DNA from: VXYL01 sp965199915
GTDB lineage: Bacteria > Pseudomonadota > Gammaproteobacteria > Pseudomonadales > Azotimanducaceae
DNA length: 64,000 nt
Reading direction: 5' to 3'
Assembly (NCBI GenBank): GCA_965199915.1
Contig: OZ241348.1
Coordinates: forward strand, 1,612,001 to 1,676,000
Positions 43,833-52,604 of the stretch are shown here, in pieces (positions within the stretch are counted from its first letter, which is position 1; each line of letters begins with the position of its first letter). The notes beneath the pieces are model-generated. The model was not told the origin of the DNA. It searched no databases and was given only the letters and a program-made list of their open reading frames with translations. The position numbers were made by a program, and so were the translations under genes.

Positions 43833-46800
43833 GTGCCCACCTCCCCCGCGCCAAGCGCCCACCTAGACCGCTACAACGCGCTCTCCGCGGTGGCGCGCCT
43901 GGTCGCCCAGGCGTACGGCGTCGCGGCGCCCAAGCCGTTGACGGTCAACCGCGTCCAGCGGCTGCTCCGCATCGCCAACCGGCGCGTCGACCGCCGCTTC
44001 GTGACCGTCGACCAAGCCCGCCGCGCCAGCGGCGAATTGGCCAAGGCCGGGTTGCTCGCGGAGGATTCGGGGGAAGGCCGCACCATGTCCGATGGCTGCG
44101 CCTTGTCGTTTACCGGCATTGCCCACGGCGAAGGCAATCTGAACGCCATCGTGCAGGGCTTGGAGCGCACGCGACAACAGCGGCGGCGCTACTACTACGA
44201 CCACGACGAGGACGAGATGCGGTTCCGCTGCTGCCTCGTCGCTGCGGACTTCAAGGGCTTGGGCGACATCTTCGACGAGTACGAGGAGATGCCTTGGGGC
44301 ATGCTGGCCGATCCCTTGCGCACCGACTTGATCGAGGCGCTGCCGGTCGGCTACGTCGGGCCGGCGCTCACCGGTTGCCTCGACCGCACGATCAACGCCG
44401 CGGTGCAGCCGGAGCCGTTGATCGCGTTTTGCCAAGCGAAGAGTCCGACGCCCGCCCTGCACGCCGCCGACATCGCGTTCCTGCGCATCCTGCAGGGCCG
44501 CTTCGACGACGCCGAGAGCGTGTTCGCCGCACTGCCGCCGAGCAGTCGCGACAGCAAGGAGGCGCGCGCCGGCTTGGCCGCCACCCAAGCGTTCATCGCC
44601 ACGCTGCGGGGCGACGACGAAACCGCCACGCGCCACATCCAAGCCGCCGTGGCGCACGAGAAAGCCGGCACCCGAAAGCGCTTGGTGTTTGTGCGTTGCC
44701 ACGCGTTCGCGCTGTCCTTGCTGGCGTTGGTGCGCGCGGACACGCCGACGTCCCGCGAACTGTTGGAGCAGTTGCTGCGCGCCGCGGAACGGGTGGACAG
44801 CGCGCGCTTCGTCGACGAATTGGAATTGGTGGCCAACGCGATGCGCGTCAAAGCCCAGCGCGGCGTCTTCGCGCGGCCGCCGTCGAAGCCGCAACTTGAG
44901 GCCCTGTTCGACGGCTTCCTGAGTTGTTGGATCGACGATTTCCACCCCAACCCGGAGCGCCGCCGGGATCTGGTGGCGCGCTTGCGCCCACGCGCGCGAA
45001 CGGCCGGCTTCCAGTGGGTGGTGGCCGAATGCGACGAAGTCCTGCTTCGCCACGCCATGCGGCACGGCGACAAGGGATATTCCAAGGCAACGGCCCGTTC
45101 GCGCAAGGCCTCCGCCGAGAGATCCAAGACTGCCGCCAACGAAGCCGGGGCGGCGCACCGGGAGTTGGGCACCACCACGCTGACCGGTCTGGTCGCGCCA
45201 ATGGCGGAGTGGGAGTCGTCGCTGAAGGCGTTGGAACAGCTCGCCCACGACGCCAAGAGAAAGACCGCCAGCGGCAAGCCCAAAGCCGAGGCGAAGCGAC
45301 GTCTCGCCTGGGATTTGCAGATGGGCTACCAGACCGTGTCGCTGAACGTCCGCGAACAGCGCCAGTTGAAGAACGGCGATTGGAGCAAAGGCCGGCGCGT
45401 CGCCTTCAAGCGCTTGGCCACCGAGTCGTCCAGCATGGCCTTCCTGCTCCAGCAAGACCGCGACGCCATCGCGGCGCTGTCCGCGCGCCAGTATTGGGGC
45501 GGCGGACAGGATCTCTACGCCGGCCCGCCGAGCCTGTTCGCGCTCGCCGGGCATCCGCATGTTTTCAACGGCGACGGCGACCCGCTGGACGTGGTGCGCC
45601 GCGAACCCGAGCTGTCCATCGACGAGCAGGACGACGGCGGCGTGAAGGTGCGCGTGGAACCACACGCCGGCGAACACGATCACGAGTATCGGGCGGCGCT
45701 TCCCACTAGCGGGCGGTGCGAAGTGACGCGCTTCACGCCGGAGCACAAACGGGTGTTCGCCGCCATTCCGGCCGATGGCCTGCTTCTGCCCGCCGGCGCG
45801 AAATCGCGGCTGCTGGACGCGGTCAGCGCGCTCGTCGCGGACATCCGCGTGCAGAGCGACAGCGGCGGCGCGGCGACCGCTGTGGAAGTGGCCGCCGACG
45901 CGGCGCCGTGGGTGCGGCTGGAACCCTTGGACGCCGGCCTCACGGTGGCGATTCTCGTCGAGCCGATAGCGGATTCCGGCTTTTGCTTCCCGCCCGGCGC
46001 CGGCGGCGTGACCGTGTTCGCCAACCGCGATGGCCAAAGCGTGCAGGCGCAACGCAACCTCGCCGCCGAACGCGAAGGCGCGGAACGCCTAGCGCGCGAA
46101 TGTCCACAACTCGCCTCCTTGCCGACCGAGCTGAATCCGCTGGTGCTGTCCGCGCCGGAGCAGTGCCTCGAATTGTTGGAGCGGCTGCAAACGGTGGACG
46201 CCCGCTGCAAGTGGCCAAAGGGCGAACCGTTCCGCATCGTCGCGCAGGCGACCACGCGCTCGCTCGCGCTCACGGTGAAATCCGCCGCCGAGTGGATGCA
46301 GGCGTCCGGCAAGCTCGCCGTCGACGAGGACCGGGTGGTGGACTTGAAACGCCTGTTCCGCCTGCTCGAAGCGCGCCCCGGATCGCGCTTTCTGGAATTG
46401 GAGGACGGCCAGTTCGTGGCCCTCACCAACACCTTCCGGCGGCAGCTCGACGACTTGGCCAGCCTCTCCGCCCCCGGCGCGAAAGACGCGCTGCGCCTCA
46501 ATCCGCTGGCCGCGCTGGCGCTGGAAGACCTCTTGGAAGACGCGGAGGTGGATGCGGACCAAGGCTGGCTCGACTTGCGCGCCAAACTCGCCGAGGCGCA
46601 GGCGTTCGAGCCGTCCGTGCCGAGCACGCTGCAAGCGGAACTGCGCCCCTACCAAGTGGAAGGCTACCGCTGGCTGGCGCGCTTGGCGCACTGGGGCGCG
46701 GGCGCCTGCTTGGCGGACGACATGGGCCTCGGCAAGACGGTGCAGACTTTGGCGGCGCTGCTGGACCGCGCCCCGCAAGGCCCGGCGCTGGTGGTCGCGC

Positions 46801-48083
46801 CCACATCGGTGGTGGCGAACTGGGTGGACGAGGCGCGCCGCTTCGCGCCCACCTTGAACGTGAAGCTCTACATCGGCGTCGCGTCCGCACGGGCGGGGCT
46901 GCTCGCCAATCCGGCGCCGTTCGACCTCTACGTGACCACCTATGGCGTGGCGCAGAATGACATCGACGCCTTGGCCGAGGTGCCGTGGCGCAGCGCCGTG
47001 CTTGACGAAGCCCAGGCCGTCAAGAACCCCGCCGCCAAACGCACCCGCGCCGTGCGCCGTCTGCAAGCGGACTTTCGGGTGATCACCACCGGCACGCCGA
47101 TTCAGAACAACCTCGTGGACCTGCACTCGCTGTTCGGCTTCGCCAACCCGGGGCTGCTCGGCTCGCTGCAACAGTTCCGCGGCCACTTCCAAGTGCCCAT
47201 CGAACGGGACGGCGACGCCGTCGCGCAAAGCCGGTTGCGCCGTCTCATCGCGCCGTTCGTATTGCGGCGGTTGAAAGCGGACGTGCTCGACGACTTGCCG
47301 GAGCGCACCGAGATCACGCTGCATGTGGAGATGTCCGCCGCCGAGGCGACGTTGTACGAGGCGCTGCGGCAGCGGGCGGTGGAGGAGTTGGAAGCCGCCC
47401 GCGAGGAGGACCCGGACATGGGCGAAGGCGCCCGCCGCGTGCAGGTGTTGGCGCACCTTACGCGGCTGCGCCTCGCCTGCTGCAACCCGAAGCTGGTGCT
47501 CGACCGGCCCGGCGCGCCGACCGGGCTGCCCGCGGGCGTGGGCGGCGCGCTCGAAGTCGAGAGCGCGAAACTCGCCACCTTCGCCACCACGCTGGCGGAG
47601 CTGTTGGCGAACCGGCACAAGGTGCTGGTGTTCTCGCAATTCGTGATGCATCTGAAGCTGGTGGAGGAATACCTCAAGCGCGAGGGCGTCGCCTACCAGT
47701 ACCTGGACGGCGCCACGCCGGCGAAAGCGCGCACCGAGCGCATCGCCGCCTTCCAAGCCGGCGCAGGCGACGTGTTCCTGATTTCCCTCAAGGCGGGCGG
47801 CGTCGGCTTGAACCTCACCGCCGCCGACTACGTGATCCACATGGACCCGTGGTGGAACCCGGCGGTGGAGGACCAAGCCTCGGACCGCGCCCACCGCATC
47901 GGCCAAACCCGGCCCGTGACCATCTACCGGCTGGTCACCGAAGGCACCATCGAGGAGCAGATCGTGGACCTGCACCACCACAAGCGCCACCTCGCCGACC
48001 AGCTGCTCGAAGGCGCCGACGCCGCCGGACGCCTAAACGCGGACGAGCTGTTGGAGCTGTTGCGCCAACCGCTCGGCGCGTAG
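43833..48083 (+). CDS. Very large SNF2-family helicase with long N-terminal region
   Basis: Start GTG 43833 gives 1,416 residues. The C-terminal third is a bacterial SNF2 motor: LRPYQVEGYRWLARL, Walker A LADDMGLGKTVQT (residue about 962), VLDEAQAVKNP (DEAQ box), TGTPIQNNL, and LKAGGVGLNLTAADYVIHMD with DRAHRIGQ. The N-terminal about 900 residues have no motif I know. They include a YYYDHDEDEMRFRCC patch, a helical-repeat-like region (residues about 200-400) and a Lys/Ala-rich linker. The layout resembles SWIM/SNF2 proteins of uncertain role in chromosome remodelling or defence. It is followed 38 bp later by an ankyrin protein that may be its partner. Confidence 0.85.
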   Translation: MPTSPAPSAHLDRYNALSAVARLVAQAYGVAAPKPLTVNRVQRLLRIANRRVDRRFVTVDQARRASGELAKAGLLAEDSGEGRTMSDGCALSFTGIAHGEGNLNAIVQGLERTRQQRRRYYYDHDEDEMRFRCCLVAADFKGLGDIFDEYEEMPWGMLADPLRTDLIEALPVGYVGPALTGCLDRTINAAVQPEPLIAFCQAKSPTPALHAADIAFLRILQGRFDDAESVFAALPPSSRDSKEARAGLAATQAFIATLRGDDETATRHIQAAVAHEKAGTRKRLVFVRCHAFALSLLALVRADTPTSRELLEQLLRAAERVDSARFVDELELVANAMRVKAQRGVFARPPSKPQLEALFDGFLSCWIDDFHPNPERRRDLVARLRPRARTAGFQWVVAECDEVLLRHAMRHGDKGYSKATARSRKASAERSKTAANEAGAAHRELGTTTLTGLVAPMAEWESSLKALEQLAHDAKRKTASGKPKAEAKRRLAWDLQMGYQTVSLNVREQRQLKNGDWSKGRRVAFKRLATESSSMAFLLQQDRDAIAALSARQYWGGGQDLYAGPPSLFALAGHPHVFNGDGDPLDVVRREPELSIDEQDDGGVKVRVEPHAGEHDHEYRAALPTSGRCEVTRFTPEHKRVFAAIPADGLLLPAGAKSRLLDAVSALVADIRVQSDSGGAATAVEVAADAAPWVRLEPLDAGLTVAILVEPIADSGFCFPPGAGGVTVFANRDGQSVQAQRNLAAEREGAERLARECPQLASLPTELNPLVLSAPEQCLELLERLQTVDARCKWPKGEPFRIVAQATTRSLALTVKSAAEWMQASGKLAVDEDRVVDLKRLFRLLEARPGSRFLELEDGQFVALTNTFRRQLDDLASLSAPGAKDALRLNPLAALALEDLLEDAEVDADQGWLDLRAKLAEAQAFEPSVPSTLQAELRPYQVEGYRWLARLAHWGAGACLADDMGLGKTVQTLAALLDRAPQGPALVVAPTSVVANWVDEARRFAPTLNVKLYIGVASARAGLLANPAPFDLYVTTYGVAQNDIDALAEVPWRSAVLDEAQAVKNPAAKRTRAVRRLQADFRVITTGTPIQNNLVDLHSLFGFANPGLLGSLQQFRGHFQVPIERDGDAVAQSRLRRLIAPFVLRRLKADVLDDLPERTEITLHVEMSAAEATLYEALRQRAVEELEAAREEDPDMGEGARRVQVLAHLTRLRLACCNPKLVLDRPGAPTGLPAGVGGALEVESAKLATFATTLAELLANRHKVLVFSQFVMHLKLVEEYLKREGVAYQYLDGATPAKARTERIAAFQAGAGDVFLISLKAGGVGLNLTAADYVIHMDPWWNPAVEDQASDRAHRIGQTRPVTIYRLVTEGTIEEQIVDLHHHKRHLADQLLEGADAAGRLNADELLELLRQPLGA

Positions 48084-48121
48084 CGGTTCGACTCGTTGCG
48101 CGTGGCGTTCTAAAGCGGCGG

Positions 48122-50479
48122 TTGGCGTTGCGCTCAGCGGCTTCCGACAGGCTCGACCTCGCGCGGCTGGCCAAGCGCGCCGCGGATCTGGAGAAGGCTG
48201 TCCAGCAGGGCAGCCTAAGCGCCGCGGTGCGGGTGTTGCGCGCCAAACCCGCGCTCGCGCCCTCGGCGACCGCGCTGGCGCAGCGGGGCGTTGAACCTGC
48301 CGAGGCGCAGGACGTCGTCGCTTTGGAGGCGGGCTTCGCCAGTTGGGCGCAGCTGGGCGACGCTCTTGACGTCTCGGCGCTGCGCGAGCGGGACGTGCTG
48401 GCCGCGTTGATCGAGGCGGCGCTCGCCGGCGACGACGCCCGCGCTCTCGCGATCGTCGATCGCTGGCCTGAGCTGCCGGAACGCTCGCGCCCTTGCGCGT
48501 TGCTGCTCGGCGAATCGGCGGCGGCCGCGGGCTGGTCGAAAACCACGGCCAACCAAACCCTCGCGCCAAATGGTTGGCCGCCGCTCCTGTACTTGCTCAA
48601 CTCCCGCCACGGCGCCGCCGACGAGGCGGTCAACGCCAAGCGCCTGACCATCGCCCAAGCGCTGATTGCGGCCGGGGCGGATGTGGACGCGGGGCTGCGT
48701 GAAGCCGAAACGATCCGCGGCTACCGCACCGCCTTGGGTGCCGCCATCGGCCGCGTGCGCTGCGCGGCGCTGGCCGAACTGTTGTTGGACGCCGGAGCGG
48801 ACGTGGCCGACGGCCCCACTCTGTACGAGGGCTCGGCCATGTGGGAGGCCGTGCGCTGGCGCGACGCCGACAGTCTCAAGGCGCTGCTGGCCGCCGGCCC
48901 GCCGCAGTGGCACGTTTGCCACGCGCTGCCGCAGGCCTTGCGCTGGGGCGATGTCGAGGTGGTCAAACTGCTCTTGGAACACAACGCCGACCCGAACTGG
49001 AGCATGGGCGCGTGGGGGTTCAAGGGCAATTGCCTGCACGAAGCCGTGGTGCTGAACGCCGGGCCGCCCATCGTCCAAGCCCTGCTGGAACACGGCGCGA
49101 ACGTGGATCAACCCGACCGCGACGGACGCGCGCCGCTCGCCGTCGCGGTGTGCTTGAATCGCCACGCGCTCGCCGCCTTGCTGCGCGAACACGGCGCCAG
49201 CGAGGATGGCGTCCGAACCGTGGACCGTTGGGTTTCCGCCTGTGTCTCCTGCGATGCGGACGCGGCCCGTCGGCTCGCCACGCAACATTCGGGCGAGGCG
49301 AACGCGGTGGCGACGCTGCACGGCGCCACCGCAACGGCGGAAGAACGCGCCGCGGCCCGCAGTCGGCTTGCGCGGTGCTTCCGGCAGGTGGACCACCTGT
49401 GGTTGTGTCGCGCCATCGCCCGCCGTGTGGAAAACGCGCCGCCGGTGCTGACCGAAACGAACCCCGCCGGGGTGATGCGCCTGTTGCTCGCCGGCGGTTT
49501 GCACCCGGACGCCGCGGACGACGATGGCGAACGTCCCTTGCACTTGGCCGCGGCCGCCGGCGACGGCTTCGCACTGCAAGCGCTGCTCGACGCCGGGGCG
49601 GATGTGGGCGCGCGCAACTTCGCCGGCCAAACCCCGCTCGACGCCGCGCTGGACGCGGACGCGCCGACCCTTGCGGAGACCTTGGCGCAACACGGCGGAA
49701 GAACCGCCCGCAATGTCGGCGACCTCGGCTTCGCCGCCGCCTTCGAGCGCGCCGCGGACGCAGTCGCGAACGGAGACGTCGACACGCTGCGCGAGTTGCT
49801 GCGCGAACGCCCGGCCTTGGCGGCAGCGCGCTCGCAACGCCCGCACCGCTGCACGCTGCTCAACTACCTCGGCGCCAACGGATTCGAGGATTGGCGACAA
49901 CGAACGCCCGCCAACGCGGTGGAAGTCATCGACACGCTGATCGCCGCCGGCGCCGACCCCAACGCCGTTTGCCACACCTACCGCGGCGGCCCCGGCGAAA
50001 ACACCGCCGGTCTGCTGACCAGCAGCGGCCATCCCAGAGAAGCGGGGCTGACGCTCGACATGTTGAGCGCGCTCGCCCGAGGCGGGCTGCGCCAAAGCCC
50101 GGTTTACGAGTTGCTCACGGCGCTGCACGACGGGAAACGCGCTGGCGGCGCGGCGCGGGCCGCAGCCGATGTGGACGCCGGTTCGGGAACGGCCGGCTTG
50201 GCGTTGGTGGAGAGCGCCGGTCTCGGCGAACGGGACATCGTCTTCGCGCTGCTCGACGCCGGCGTGAACGTGAACTTTCGTCGCGGCGACGGCGCCACCG
50301 CCCTGCACCAAGCCGCGTTCGACGGCAACGGGGAACTGGCGCGCGAATTGCTCGCCCGCGGCGCGGACCCGACCTTGCGAGACAACGTGTTCGACGGCAA
50401 CGCGGCCGGCTGGGCGCGCGCCGGGGGCCACGAGGCGCTGGCCAACTCCTTGGCGGAGCGGCCGAGAGAGCGGCAATAA
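48122..50479 (+). CDS. Ankyrin-repeat protein, about 785 residues
   Basis: There is no ATG or GTG near the start; TTG 48122 is the first plausible codon after the helicase stop. The protein has many ankyrin units with the signature of G-ADxxxx, xTxLHxAAxxG: ALIAAGADVDAG, KLLLEHNADPNWS, LLEHGANVDQPDRDGRAPLAVAV, RPLHLAAAAGDGFALQALLDAGADVG, LLARGADPTL. It contains no signal peptide. It is likely a cytoplasmic scaffold or an inhibitor of a neighbouring enzyme; pairing with the SNF2 helicase is inferred from the 38-bp spacing and same strand. Confidence 0.78.
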   Translation: MALRSAASDRLDLARLAKRAADLEKAVQQGSLSAAVRVLRAKPALAPSATALAQRGVEPAEAQDVVALEAGFASWAQLGDALDVSALRERDVLAALIEAALAGDDARALAIVDRWPELPERSRPCALLLGESAAAAGWSKTTANQTLAPNGWPPLLYLLNSRHGAADEAVNAKRLTIAQALIAAGADVDAGLREAETIRGYRTALGAAIGRVRCAALAELLLDAGADVADGPTLYEGSAMWEAVRWRDADSLKALLAAGPPQWHVCHALPQALRWGDVEVVKLLLEHNADPNWSMGAWGFKGNCLHEAVVLNAGPPIVQALLEHGANVDQPDRDGRAPLAVAVCLNRHALAALLREHGASEDGVRTVDRWVSACVSCDADAARRLATQHSGEANAVATLHGATATAEERAAARSRLARCFRQVDHLWLCRAIARRVENAPPVLTETNPAGVMRLLLAGGLHPDAADDDGERPLHLAAAAGDGFALQALLDAGADVGARNFAGQTPLDAALDADAPTLAETLAQHGGRTARNVGDLGFAAAFERAADAVANGDVDTLRELLRERPALAAARSQRPHRCTLLNYLGANGFEDWRQRTPANAVEVIDTLIAAGADPNAVCHTYRGGPGENTAGLLTSSGHPREAGLTLDMLSALARGGLRQSPVYELLTALHDGKRAGGAARAAADVDAGSGTAGLALVESAGLGERDIVFALLDAGVNVNFRRGDGATALHQAAFDGNGELARELLARGADPTLRDNVFDGNAAGWARAGGHEALANSLAERPRERQ

Positions 50480-50533
50480 TGCGCGTGAGAATAGCCTCCA
50501 GATTCCCTCGTTCGGCATGAAACTTCACAAGCC

Positions 50534-50688
50534 GAGTTTGCACAGCAACTCCAAGGGGGCGCGCATGACCCTCACAAGCGCACCGAGTTTGCACAGCAAA
50601 CTCCAACGCGCCCCGACGGGGCGCGCATGACCTCCACAAGCGCGCCGAGTTTGCGCAGCAAACTCCAACGCGCCCGAAAGGGTGCGCC
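50534..50688 (+). repeat. Three tandem copies of the REP-like double hairpin
   Basis: Copies start at 50534 (imperfect), 50585 and 50647, each with GAGTTTGC-nnn-GCAAACTC followed by CAACGCGCC and its inverted arm (CGACG or GAAAG loop). Copies are spaced 51 and 62 bp. The third copy is inside the N-terminal codons of the radical SAM gene. They match the elements at 18.4 and 58.4 kb. Confidence 0.75.
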
Positions 50689-51772
50689 ACGACCACGCCG
50701 CCTGCGCCTGGAGGCCAGTTCGGCGTGCAACCTGCGGTGCCCGTCGTGTCCCACCACCACCGGGGACACGGACCGGGTCGTGGGCAAGGGGTGGTTGGCG
50801 GTTCGCCACTTCCGAGAACTGCTGGATGACAACCCCGGCGTGGCGGAGGTCGAGTTGTCCAACTGGGGCGAGGTGTTCGTCAACCCCGAACTTGTGGCGA
50901 TCCTGCGAGAAGCCCATGCGAGGCGCGTCGGGATCACGCTCGCCAACGGCGTCAATCTCAACCGCTGCTCCGACGAGGCGCTGGAAGCCGTCGTGAAGTA
51001 CGGCGTCCGATCGATGACCATCTCCATCGACGGCGCCAGTCAAGAGACCTATGGCGCATACCGGGTGCGAGGGGACCTCCGGCGCGTGCTGGCGCACATC
51101 GACGCCATCAACGCCCACAAGAAGCGACTCGGTCGGGAGCGGCCGGTGCTTTGTTGGCAATTCGTCGTCATGGGCCACAACGAACACGAGATCAACCAAG
51201 CCCGCCGCATGGCGGAGGAACGCGGAATGCTGTTCCGCGCCAAACTCACATGGGACGACGACTTCTCGCCCTTGCGCAACCCCGAGGCCGTGCGCAAGAT
51301 CCTCGGTCACGCGCCCACGCGCAACGCTTGGCTCAAGGAGCGCGACTCGGATTACGCAGAGAACACTTGCTTGCAGCTTTGGTCCACGCCGCAAGTGAAT
51401 TGGGACGGCAAACTGCTAGGTTGCTGCTTCAACTTCTGGGGGGATTTCGGTGACAACGTGTTCGAACAAGGGCTCGGGGCGGCACTCGGCTCGGCAAAAA
51501 TGGTGCATGCTAAAAAAATGCTGCTCGGCAAGGCCGCGGTGGACGCAACCGTTCCATGCGCGACCTGCAATATCTACCACGAGCGGCGCAAGCACGGCCG
51601 CTGGGTGAAAAGACGGCACCTCGTGCTGGATAGATTGTCGTTCGAGTTGACGCGCAACAGGCTTTGGGAGCTGTTCCGGAAAACCCCGGTGTGGCGCAGC
51701 GCCCTGCGACCGATTGCGCGACTCGCCGGGCGATCCAAATCAGGCGCCGCGACACCCAACCAGCGCCGATAA
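50627..51772 (+). CDS. Radical SAM protein with SPASM-type C-terminus
   Basis: The 381-residue protein has the [4Fe-4S] motif CNLRCPSC (CX3CX2C, near residue 34), GEVFVNP in place of the usual GGEP, and a SPASM-like Cys set near the C-terminus (ENTCLQLWSTPQVNWDG, LGCCFNFWGDF, CATCNIYHERR). SPASM enzymes often modify peptides or assemble cofactors; no precursor peptide gene is adjacent. The ATG used (50627) makes residues about 8-22 (SLRSKLQRARKGA) come from the REP-like repeat. A start inside the repeat is plausible, but a later start cannot be excluded. The gene is followed by tRNA-Cys on the opposite strand. Confidence 0.8.
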   Translation: MTSTSAPSLRSKLQRARKGAPRPRRLRLEASSACNLRCPSCPTTTGDTDRVVGKGWLAVRHFRELLDDNPGVAEVELSNWGEVFVNPELVAILREAHARRVGITLANGVNLNRCSDEALEAVVKYGVRSMTISIDGASQETYGAYRVRGDLRRVLAHIDAINAHKKRLGRERPVLCWQFVVMGHNEHEINQARRMAEERGMLFRAKLTWDDDFSPLRNPEAVRKILGHAPTRNAWLKERDSDYAENTCLQLWSTPQVNWDGKLLGCCFNFWGDFGDNVFEQGLGAALGSAKMVHAKKMLLGKAAVDATVPCATCNIYHERRKHGRWVKRRHLVLDRLSFELTRNRLWELFRKTPVWRSALRPIARLAGRSKSGAATPNQRR

Positions 51773-51822
51773 GAATGGCGCGAAGCGGCGCTCGCGATTG
51801 CGCGGGGCGGCTGCGGATTGGT

Positions 51823-51896
51823 TGGAGGCTGGAGTCGGATTCGAACCGGCGTACACGGAGTTGCAGTCCGCTGCATAACCACTCTGCCATCCAGCC
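51823..51896 (-). tRNA. tRNA-Cys (GCA)
   Basis: On the minus strand the gene begins GGCTGGA and ends TCCAGCC-T-CCA, giving a 7-bp acceptor stem with encoded CCA. The anticodon loop CTGCAAC carries GCA (Cys), and the T-arm has GGTTCGAATCC. The D-arm is GCAGAGTGG. Length 74 nt. It lies downstream of pgsA as in E. coli (uvrC-pgsA-glyW-cysT). Confidence 0.95.
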
Positions 51897-51965
51897 CATG
51901 CAGCCGCGCGAGCGGTGCGGGGGCATCTTAGCACGGTGCGCGACGCGGGCGCTGCCGTCGCCGGC

Positions 51966-52532
51966 CTACGGTGGTGGCGGCGGGGCGATGCCGTCCTTCA
52001 ACGTCGGCCACGCGGCGCGCAGATAGTGGATCATCGACCAGATGGTGATGAGCGCGGCGGCGTAGAGCAGCACCGTGCCCACCACCACCCACGGCTCCCA
52101 GTGCGGCGGGTTGGCGAGCAGGATGATGATCGCCACCATTTGCAGGGTCGTCTTCACCTGCGCCAGCCAGGAAACCGCCACCAGACCGCGGCGGTTCATC
52201 TCCGCCATCCACTCGCGCAACGCGGAAATGACGATTTCGCGGCCGACGATGACCACCCCCGGCAACGTCACCCAAAGGCTCGCATGGGCGCCGATCAACA
52301 GCACCAGCGCGGTGACGACGATGAGCTTGTCCGCCACCGGGTCGAGAAACGTGCCGAACGGCGTGGTCTGCCCCAGGCGGCGGGCCAAATAGCCGTCCAG
52401 CCAATCGGTGAACGCGGCCAGCGCGAACAGCAGCGCCACCAGCCAATACAACGTGTCCGTGGCCACGTAGATCAGCCCGAACACCGGGATGAGCGCGATG
52501 CGCGCCACGGTGAGGAAGTTCGGCAGATTCAC
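51966..52532 (-). CDS. pgsA: Phosphatidylglycerophosphate synthase PgsA
   Basis: The start GTG at 52532 (VNLPNFLTVARI) matches the family; an in-frame upstream ATG at 52592 is less likely. The protein has about five hydrophobic segments and the CDP-alcohol phosphotransferase signature DWLDGYLARR...GTFLDPVADK (D-x2-DG-x2-AR-x8-G-x3-D-x3-D). It condenses CDP-diacylglycerol with glycerol-3-phosphate at the inner membrane, the first step to phosphatidylglycerol and cardiolipin. It follows uvrC, as is conserved in gammaproteobacteria. A Pro-rich GIAPPPPP tail ends the protein. Confidence 0.93.
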   Translation of the reverse strand: MNLPNFLTVARIALIPVFGLIYVATDTLYWLVALLFALAAFTDWLDGYLARRLGQTTPFGTFLDPVADKLIVVTALVLLIGAHASLWVTLPGVVIVGREIVISALREWMAEMNRRGLVAVSWLAQVKTTLQMVAIIILLANPPHWEPWVVVGTVLLYAAALITIWSMIHYLRAAWPTLKDGIAPPPPP

Positions 52533-52604
52533 CGCGCGTTCCCCGGCAACGCCGAGGTCGCAACCAAGCTGCGGGATCGCCGCCTTCGCCAACGCGAAGC
52601 GCCG

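Noticed and set aside
51823..51896. tRNA-Cys as an attachment site for an integrated element
   Set aside because: No integrase, no repeat of the tRNA 3' end, and the uvrC-pgsA-tRNA order is ancestral.
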